Shown here: positions 12,988 to 18,769 of the stretch, piece after piece
How the letters are laid out: each line of letters starts with the position of its first letter
Numbering within the stretch: position 1 is the stretch's first letter
DNA from: Bacillota bacterium
GTDB lineage: Bacteria > Bacillota > Clostridia > Peptostreptococcales > Anaerovoracaceae
NCBI GenBank assembly: GCA_023394035.1
Contig: JAEXBK010000063.1
Span: 1 to 18,769 of the forward strand
Length of the DNA stretch: 18,769 nt
Direction of reading: 5' to 3'
Notes under the pieces: generated by a model
Database searches by the model: none
What the model was told of the DNA's origin: nothing
Seen by the model: only the letters and a program-made list of their open reading frames with translations
Translations under genes and position numbers: made by a program

Positions 12988-14385
12988 ATGAGAGAGCTAA
13001 AGGCTGTTGAAATTGCATCGGCTGTAAACGGCCGAATAATAAAAGGTGACCCGATGACCACTGCAGGAGGTGTGAGCATAGATTCACGCAAGGTGGCGTT
13101 AAATGATGTATTCTTTGCACTTTTGGGAGAAAATACGGACGGTCACAGATTCATAAAAAGCGCATCCGAAAACGGCGCATCTGTGCTTGTAGTATCAAAA
13201 GAATCAGATGATTACGCAGCTTTTGGCGGAGCGTATATATTGGTTGAGGACACGCTTGAAGCTCTTCAAAGCCTCTCAAAGTGGTACATCAAAGATTTCG
13301 CGATGAAGAAGATTGCGGTGACCGGCAGCGTCGGTAAAACAACGACAAGGGATATGACGTATTCTATCCTGTCACAGGCGAACAGCACCGGAACAAATTA
13401 CGGAAATTATAACAGCGAAACAGGGCTTCCTTTGACCTTGCTAAGTCTCGATTCGGGGATGAAAGCTGCTGTACTCGAAATGGGTATGGACGGTCCGGGA
13501 CAGATAAGCTGTCTTGCTGAAATTGCGGAGCCCGACATAGCCGTGATAACCAATATAGGTATATCACACATGGAAAGGCTCGGCTCGCGCGAAAATATAT
13601 TTAAGGCAAAAATGGAAATTGCGGAGAGCTTCGGAAGAGAAAACACGCTTGTAGTCAATGCGGATGACGATTTTCTATCGATGCTTGCCGGTGGTAAGCT
13701 GCCGTACAAGCTGATAAAGGCGGGGACTTCAGCTGATGCCGACGCAAGAGTGTTTGATATTAAAGAGCTGGGCGAAGAAGGTGTTAAATTTTCTCTCGAA
13801 TATGGCGGAGAGGTTATGAATTTATCACTGCCTGTTCCCGGAGCTCATAATGCGGTGAACGCCGCCATAGCAGCTGCAGCGGCTATGGAAGCCGGTGCAA
13901 ACAGAGACGTTGTTGTAAACGGGCTCGCCTCGCTTTCGCTTACGGGCGGAAGGCTTAAGATAAAGAAAAGCCATGAGGTAACTGTCATAGATGATACATA
14001 TAATGCAGCACCGGAATCCGTAAAATCGGCGCTTAAGACGCTTGCGAGCTTTGACGGTAAGCGAAAAATAGCGATACTCGGCGGTATGAACGAGCTTGGA
14101 GACATGAGTGAGGCTTCGCACCGTGATGTAGGAAAATTTGCCGCAGAGTCAGGAACGGATGTTATAATTACAATAGGCGAAAAAGGAAACATGATAGCCG
14201 AGGGCGCGCGCAGCGTGTGCAAAGCATCAGGCGTGCAGGTAATCACATTTGACACAAAAGAAGGTCTCGAAGCCGAGCTTGCAGGACTGATCAAAGACGG
14301 TGATACGGTTCTCGTAAAGGCATCACGAACAATAGGTCTTGAAACTGTGGTGGAAGCGATTTGCGGACTTCAGGAGGTAGAGTAA
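12988..14385 (+). CDS. murF: UDP-N-acetylmuramoyl-tripeptide--D-alanyl-D-alanine ligase MurF
   Basis: ATP-dependent Mur ligase that adds D-Ala-D-Ala to the UDP-MurNAc-tripeptide in the cytoplasm. 465 residues with AGGTAGG upstream and a six-base gap from the PBP gene. The N-terminal domain has SIDSRKV (30-36), for uridine nucleotide binding, and the central domain has the P-loop TGSVGKTTT (112-120). MurF-type motifs follow: NYGNYNSETGLPLTLL, the metal-region LEMGM, and TNIGISHMERLGS. The C-terminal domain contains DDTYNAAPESV and LGGMNELGDMS. Asn-Tyr-Asn-Ser-Glu and the MNELG pattern separate it from MurE. murE, commonly just upstream in related clusters, is not here. mraY follows after one base. 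Confidence 0.95.
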   Translation: MRELKAVEIASAVNGRIIKGDPMTTAGGVSIDSRKVALNDVFFALLGENTDGHRFIKSASENGASVLVVSKESDDYAAFGGAYILVEDTLEALQSLSKWYIKDFAMKKIAVTGSVGKTTTRDMTYSILSQANSTGTNYGNYNSETGLPLTLLSLDSGMKAAVLEMGMDGPGQISCLAEIAEPDIAVITNIGISHMERLGSRENIFKAKMEIAESFGRENTLVVNADDDFLSMLAGGKLPYKLIKAGTSADADARVFDIKELGEEGVKFSLEYGGEVMNLSLPVPGAHNAVNAAIAAAAAMEAGANRDVVVNGLASLSLTGGRLKIKKSHEVTVIDDTYNAAPESVKSALKTLASFDGKRKIAILGGMNELGDMSEASHRDVGKFAAESGTDVIITIGEKGNMIAEGARSVCKASGVQVITFDTKEGLEAELAGLIKDGDTVLVKASRTIGLETVVEAICGLQEVE

Positions 14386-14386
14386 G

Positions 14387-15349
14387 ATGAATAATATAGT
14401 AATGCTGTCGCTATTGGCGGTTTGCGGTTTTGTTCTCGGTGCAGTATTTACAAAAGTACAGATCCCGATCATAAGGAAAAAACAATTCGGACAGTATATA
14501 AGAGAAGAGGGACCGAAGTCGCATCTGAAAAAATCCGGAACTCCTACAATGGGCGGACTTTCAATGGTAGCGGTTATGGTGCTGCTTGCAGCCGTAATGA
14601 AATTTCAGAAAGAAATTTTAGTTGTACTGGTGCCGATGCTTTTGTACGGAGGAATTGGCTTCCTTGACGACTACATCAAGGTGGCGGCGAAGCACAATCT
14701 CGGTCTCAGAGGCTGGCAGAAGATAGTGCTTCAGGTATTCTTCGGAGCGTCGCTTGCAATATATATCGCAAGGTTTTCGGAGCTTGGAACAAAGGTATTT
14801 ATCCCATTTTACGGTGACTATGTTGACTTCGGAATGTGGTATATACCGTTTGTTACATTTGTCATGGTCGCCATGTCAAACAGCGTAAATCTTACAGACG
14901 GGCTTGACGGACTTTGCTCAGGGGTAACATCCATAGTTTCGTTTTTCTTCCTTGTAATCGGGGCAAAGACAGGCAATACGGAGTGCGCGATGTTCTGCGC
15001 TGCACTTTCCGGAGCGTGTCTCGGATTTTTGCTTCATAACAGATATCCTGCAAAGATATTCATGGGAGACACGGGCTCAATGGCACTCGGCGGAGGGCTT
15101 GCAGCTGCAGCCGTAGTAATGAAGATGGAATTTTTGCTTGTAATTGCCGGGCTTATATATGTTTTTGAAGCTCTTTCCGTAATAATACAGGTATTTTCGT
15201 TCAAGACAACGGGAAAGAGAGTGTTTAAAATGGCTCCTATACACCATCATTTTGAAATGTGCGGTATGAAGGAGCAAAAAGTCGTAGCTATGTTTTGGGG
15301 GTTCACTTTTATATGCTGCGTAGCCGCATATTTTGTGTTCTTGATTTAA
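14387..15349 (+). CDS. mraY: Phospho-N-acetylmuramoyl-pentapeptide-transferase MraY
   Basis: Integral membrane enzyme that joins phospho-MurNAc-pentapeptide to undecaprenyl phosphate, making lipid I. 320 residues with about ten transmembrane helices. AGGAGGT lies inside the end of murF, and only one base separates the two genes. Conserved elements are KSGTPTMGG (49-57), the active-site pair Asp94-Asp95 in GFLDDYIKV, NLTDGLDGL (168-176), the cytoplasmic loop FMGDTGSMALGG (225-236) and the His cluster PIHHHFE (284-290). All known catalytic motifs are intact. Position between murF and murD is the usual one. Confidence 0.97.
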   Translation: MNNIVMLSLLAVCGFVLGAVFTKVQIPIIRKKQFGQYIREEGPKSHLKKSGTPTMGGLSMVAVMVLLAAVMKFQKEILVVLVPMLLYGGIGFLDDYIKVAAKHNLGLRGWQKIVLQVFFGASLAIYIARFSELGTKVFIPFYGDYVDFGMWYIPFVTFVMVAMSNSVNLTDGLDGLCSGVTSIVSFFFLVIGAKTGNTECAMFCAALSGACLGFLLHNRYPAKIFMGDTGSMALGGGLAAAAVVMKMEFLLVIAGLIYVFEALSVIIQVFSFKTTGKRVFKMAPIHHHFEMCGMKEQKVVAMFWGFTFICCVAAYFVFLI

Positions 15350-15361
15350 GAGGTGAATGAT

Positions 15362-16735
15362 ATGCGTACAAACATGGATAATCTAAGCGGTAAAATGATA
15401 CTGGTCGTCGGACTTGGAAAGTCAGGCACGGCAGCAGCTCAGACGCTCATAGATATGGGTGCTCACGTTTATGTTCAGGACAGCAGAAGCGAAGGCGAGT
15501 TTGATCCGAACTTCATTTCATACCTCAGAGGCAAAGGCGTAGGCTGCTTCTTTGCAAAACAGCCGTATGACATGGGAATGTTCGATATGATTCTTTTGAG
15601 CCCCGGTGTAAGCCCGGAGCTGCCGTTTATAGAAGAAGGAAGAATCAAAGGTGTCGAAATAACCGGAGAGCTTGAAATCGCATACAGAGTGGCAAGATCG
15701 GCTTTCATCGCAATAACGGGAACCAACGGAAAAACGACGACAACTACGCTCGTTGGAGAAATATTCAAATCGGCATCAAAAAAGACGCATGTAGTAGGAA
15801 ATATAGGAACAGCTGTAATAGGCGCAGCCGCAAAAACGGAGGAGGACGAATATCTTGTGACCGAGTGCTCGAGCTTCCAGCTTGAAACGACAAAATATTT
15901 CAAGCCTACCGTATCGGCTCTGCTGAATCTTACGCCTGATCACCTGAATCGCCATCATACCATGGAGGCGTACGGAAATGCAAAATCCAAGATTTTCGAG
16001 AATCAGAGCGGAGACGGCTATTTGATAGTAAACTATGACGACAAGGCGTGCTTTGAACTCTCGAAGAAAGCAAAATGCAGGGTCGTTCCGTTCAGCCGCA
16101 AGGAAGAGCTCGGGTTTGGCGCATTCCTCAGAAACGGCAAAATAATAATAAAAACTGACGATGCGGAATACGAAATATGCGCAGCCGATGATCTGATGAT
16201 AATCGGAGACCATAACGTTGAAAACGCGCTTGCGGCAGCAGCCGTATCGTTCTTTGCAGGTATCGCTCCTGAGATTATCGGAAAAGCTTTGATCTCGTTC
16301 CCGGGAGTAGAGCACAGAATGGAATACTGTGGACAGATAGACGGCGTAAAATATTACAACGATTCCAAGGGCACGAATATAGATGCCGCAATAACCGCAC
16401 TTAAGGCAATCAAAAGGAACGTGATACTGATTGCAGGCGGTGACTCGAAGGGACAGATATTTGATGATTTCATCAAAGCCTTCGGCGGAAGCGTAAAGAA
16501 AATGATACTGCTCGGCAGAGACGGACATTATATTGCCGAGGCAGCTGACAGAAACGGATTCACAAACTATATTTACTGCAAGGACATTCCTGATTGTGTA
16601 AGAAACGCAGCTTCGATGGCTGAACCGGGAGATACGGTGCTGCTTTCGCCTGCGTGTGCAAGCTGGGATATGTACGACAATTTTGAACAGCGTGGAGAGC
16701 ATTTCAAAGAGTGCGTAAGAGGACTTGACAAATAG
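15362..16735 (+). CDS. murD: UDP-N-acetylmuramoyl-L-alanine--D-glutamate ligase MurD
   Basis: Adds D-glutamate to UDP-MurNAc-L-alanine in the cytoplasm, with ATP. 457 residues from ATG 15362, which has GAGGTG six bases upstream; GTG 15353 falls within that site. The N-terminal domain starts with ILVVGLGKSG (13-22), a nucleotide-binding turn, followed by LLSPGVSPELPF (79-90). The ATP-binding P-loop is TGTNGKTTT (119-127), and LTPDHLNRHHTMEAY follows in the central domain. The C-terminal domain has HRMEYCG, YYNDSKGTN, LIAGGDSKG and LLSPACASWDMYDNFEQRG, all diagnostic for MurD. The gene starts 12 bases after mraY and precedes ftsW by 24 bases. Confidence 0.97.
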   Translation: MRTNMDNLSGKMILVVGLGKSGTAAAQTLIDMGAHVYVQDSRSEGEFDPNFISYLRGKGVGCFFAKQPYDMGMFDMILLSPGVSPELPFIEEGRIKGVEITGELEIAYRVARSAFIAITGTNGKTTTTTLVGEIFKSASKKTHVVGNIGTAVIGAAAKTEEDEYLVTECSSFQLETTKYFKPTVSALLNLTPDHLNRHHTMEAYGNAKSKIFENQSGDGYLIVNYDDKACFELSKKAKCRVVPFSRKEELGFGAFLRNGKIIIKTDDAEYEICAADDLMIIGDHNVENALAAAAVSFFAGIAPEIIGKALISFPGVEHRMEYCGQIDGVKYYNDSKGTNIDAAITALKAIKRNVILIAGGDSKGQIFDDFIKAFGGSVKKMILLGRDGHYIAEAADRNGFTNYIYCKDIPDCVRNAASMAEPGDTVLLSPACASWDMYDNFEQRGEHFKECVRGLDK

Positions 16736-16759
16736 AATTTCAGGGGTTGATTTAAGGGC

Positions 16760-17878
16760 ATGAGAAAATTACCGAAACTTATTACAGGAGGGAAGACGGA
16801 CTTCACTCTCATAATACTCGTCACGATGCTGTCTATATTCGGCGTCGTGATGGTTTTCAGCGCAAGCTATTACTCGTCAATAAACGAGTCGGGAACACCG
16901 TATTCGTTCCTGATTAAGCAGGCGTTCTTCGTATTAAGCGGATTTATTCTGATGCTCATCGTTTCGAAGATAGACTATCATGTATATCGGCATGTGGCAT
17001 ATCCGATACTTATAATAGAGCTCATTCTTCTTGTACTCGTGCTCACCCCTCTTGGAACTACAATTTACGGTGCTACACGATGGATAAGGATATGGAAGTT
17101 CACCATAATGCCGGGCGAGCTTGCAAAGCCTGCTATAATACTCGGCTGTGCCGTATATTTTTCGGACAAAGTGAAGCGCGCAAGATGCCTTAAGGGGATT
17201 GCGCCTGTTGTCGTATACACCTTTGCGGTATGCGGTCTGATTTTGAAGCAGCCTAACCTTTCAACGGCGATTACGGTATTTCTTATAGCCGTCGGAATCG
17301 CTTTTTGCTCAGGCATGCAGTGGCGATACATGTGGCTGCTCGGAGGCGGATTACTTGCGGGAAGCTATTATATAGGCTTCATCGACAAATCATACTGGCA
17401 TGACAGATTTACCACATTCCTCGATCCGTTTGCGGATTCTTCGGGTGACGGATTCCAGGTCGTGCAATCCTTGCTTGCGCTTGGAACAGGCGGGCTGATC
17501 GGTCTCGGGCTCGGGAAAAGCGTACAGAAAAATCTGTACCTTCCGTTTCCTCATAACGATTTTATTCTTGCGATAATAGGAGAAGAGCTCGGATTCTTAG
17601 GGATAGCTATTCTGCTTTTGATATTTGCGGTGACGGTATGGAGGATATTCAAAATAGGTCTTAGCAGCAAGGATCAGCTCGGTATATTGCTGTGCTCCGG
17701 AATCGCAATGATGATAGCCTTGCAGGTATTGCTTAACGTTGCGGTAGTGACTTCATCCATGCCTGCTACGGGAATCGCGCTTCCGTTCATAAGCTACGGA
17801 GGAAATTCACTTTGGATACTGATGTATCTGATAGGAATTGTCCTGAATGTGGCACGCCAGGCCAAGGAGGAAGAATGA
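16760..17878 (+). CDS. ftsW: SEDS-family peptidoglycan glycosyltransferase FtsW (SpoVE-like)
   Basis: Polytopic membrane enzyme that polymerises lipid II into glycan strands together with a class B PBP at the septum. 372 residues, ten predicted transmembrane helices, compact for the family. Conserved elements are FSASYYSS (33-40), the ATRWIR segment (105-110) with MPGELAKPA (117-125), and DPFADSSGDGFQVVQSLLA from residue 222. LPFPHNDFI (261-269) contains Asp267, the expected catalytic aspartate, and GEELGFLG (274-281) and PATGIALPFISYGGNS (335-350) follow. Ribosome binding is unclear: AGGGG lies rather far upstream (16742-16746) and AAGGG rather close. In Bacillota this position is held by ftsW or its sporulation paralogue spoVE, and the two cannot be separated here. 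It overlaps murG by ATGA. Confidence 0.93.
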   Translation: MRKLPKLITGGKTDFTLIILVTMLSIFGVVMVFSASYYSSINESGTPYSFLIKQAFFVLSGFILMLIVSKIDYHVYRHVAYPILIIELILLVLVLTPLGTTIYGATRWIRIWKFTIMPGELAKPAIILGCAVYFSDKVKRARCLKGIAPVVVYTFAVCGLILKQPNLSTAITVFLIAVGIAFCSGMQWRYMWLLGGGLLAGSYYIGFIDKSYWHDRFTTFLDPFADSSGDGFQVVQSLLALGTGGLIGLGLGKSVQKNLYLPFPHNDFILAIIGEELGFLGIAILLLIFAVTVWRIFKIGLSSKDQLGILLCSGIAMMIALQVLLNVAVVTSSMPATGIALPFISYGGNSLWILMYLIGIVLNVARQAKEEE

Positions 17879-18769
17879 AGGCTGTTATTACAGGAGGAGG
17901 AACCGGGGGTCATGTATTTCCGGCACTTGCGGTAGCAGAGGAAATAAAGAAAAATGATCCTGCCGCCGAAATAACATATATAGGCAACAAAGACGGCATA
18001 GAATGTGAAATCGTAAAAGAAAGAGGATATACATTCTATCATGTCCCGTCTCGCTGGATAGACAGAGTGGGCAGCAAGCTTGAGATAGCAAAGGATGCAG
18101 CACTCGCTTGTTTGTTTACCGCTGCGGGCACTGCCGCTGCGATGAAGATACTTAGAAGAACAAAGCCTGATTTCATAATCGGAACGGGCGGCTTCGTAAG
18201 TGCTCCCGTCATGCTTGCAGGCAGGCTTATGAACATACCGTGCTATCTTCACGAACAAAACTCGTTTCCGGGACTCGTAAATAAAGTCGTAGCTCCGTTT
18301 TGCAGAAAGATATTTTTGGGATTCAAGGGAGCGGAGAAAAGGCTCGGGAATGCGAAGAAAAATGTCTTTACGGGGAATCCGGTGAGAAGTATCTTCTTTG
18401 ATCTCGACAAAAAAGCGTCTCGCAGCAAGCTTGGAATTGCGGAAGACGATTTTGTTGTATTTTCATTTGGCGGAAGTCTCGGATCAAAAACGCTTAACGA
18501 TGTGGCATACGAATATGCTAAGCGCATAAACGGTAAAAAAGGGCAAACCGTTATCATCGGCGCAGGAGAAAGATATTTTGATGAGCTGCAGGCTCTTGCA
18601 AAAAGAGAAAATCAGACCTTCGATAAAAATGTAATTATCAAACCATTTATAGATAACATCCCGGACTGCTATGCCGTGAGCGACCTTATAATATGCAGAG
18701 CGGGAGCACTTTCACTCGCAGAGCTTTCGGCTGCGGGCAAGCCTGCTATAATAGTGCCCTATCCTTACG
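17875..18769 (+). CDS. murG: UDP-N-acetylglucosamine--lipid I N-acetylglucosaminyltransferase MurG, 3' end cut by window edge
   Basis: Membrane-associated glycosyltransferase that adds GlcNAc to lipid I, forming lipid II. The frame is open from ATG 17875, overlapping the ftsW stop (ATGA), to the end of the window: 298 complete codons of an expected 355-370. The N-terminal Rossmann domain has the phosphate-binding loop GGTGGH (8-13) and HEQNSFPG (126-133). The start of the C-terminal domain is marked by FTGNPVR (165-171), then GGSLGS (199-204). The UDP-GlcNAc site follows with CRAGALSLAELSAAGKPAI (274-292), including Glu283. Position after ftsW is standard. The missing C-terminus cannot be assessed. 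Confidence 0.96.
   Translation, partial: MKAVITGGGTGGHVFPALAVAEEIKKNDPAAEITYIGNKDGIECEIVKERGYTFYHVPSRWIDRVGSKLEIAKDAALACLFTAAGTAAAMKILRRTKPDFIIGTGGFVSAPVMLAGRLMNIPCYLHEQNSFPGLVNKVVAPFCRKIFLGFKGAEKRLGNAKKNVFTGNPVRSIFFDLDKKASRSKLGIAEDDFVVFSFGGSLGSKTLNDVAYEYAKRINGKKGQTVIIGAGERYFDELQALAKRENQTFDKNVIIKPFIDNIPDCYAVSDLIICRAGALSLAELSAAGKPAIIVPYPY

Noticed and set aside
13364..14294. Several antisense open frames across murF, and similar ones across the other large genes
   Set aside because: They lie wholly within firmly identified genes, lack recognisable domains and have no supporting ribosome binding sites.

Overview
The window reads as a chromosomal segment of an anaerobic Gram-positive bacterium of the Bacillota, most likely class Clostridia. 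The evidence is moderate GC, AGGAGG-type ribosome binding sites, several TTG starts, a YerC-type TrpR-like repressor, and a Firmicute-style mraZ-rsmH-ftsL-PBP-murF-mraY-murD-ftsW-murG cluster. The genus cannot be fixed from sequence alone. It is a mostly housekeeping region with one small accessory island in the middle. Both ends cut genes: recJ lacks its 5' end and murG lacks its 3' end.

Region 1 (1-4185) is co-oriented on the + strand: recJ (single-strand exonuclease), an S41 C-terminal processing peptidase with PDZ domain, a TrpR-like regulator behind a well-formed sigma-A promoter, a Sfp-type phosphopantetheinyl transferase, and recX. It ends in a hairpin that contains the stop codons of both recX and a convergent EamA/DMT transporter.

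Region 2 (4167-5382) holds that transporter on the - strand and a divergent 78-residue protein with a faint Xre-like character. Candidate promoters for the two overlap.

Region 3 (5382-8976) is the least ordinary part. A palindrome covers an extended -10 promoter and precedes a COG0523/CobW-type G3E GTPase with a tandem 16-residue His/Cys repeat. Next come a second G3E-like GTPase fused to a YcgQ/DUF1980-like C-terminal domain, an acyl-ACP thioesterase whose TTG start overlaps the preceding stop, and a GIY-YIG domain protein. The run ends in the wreck of a 5'-nucleotidase-type metallophosphatase and a very strong intrinsic terminator. The two GTPases suggest metal (zinc or similar) insertion or allocation, probably controlled at the palindrome; this is inference.

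Region 4 (8977-18769) is the division and cell wall (dcw) cluster. Tandem GTGG-type MraZ boxes sit exactly in the 17-bp spacer of the promoter upstream of mraZ. An intrinsic terminator lies between ftsL and the class B PBP gene, and the PBP start has no Shine-Dalgarno sequence. murE is not present at its usual place before murF. The products build lipid II (MurF, MurD, MraY, MurG) and carry out septal synthesis (FtsL, PBP, FtsW).

No tRNA, rRNA, CRISPR array, insertion sequence or phage gene was recognised.
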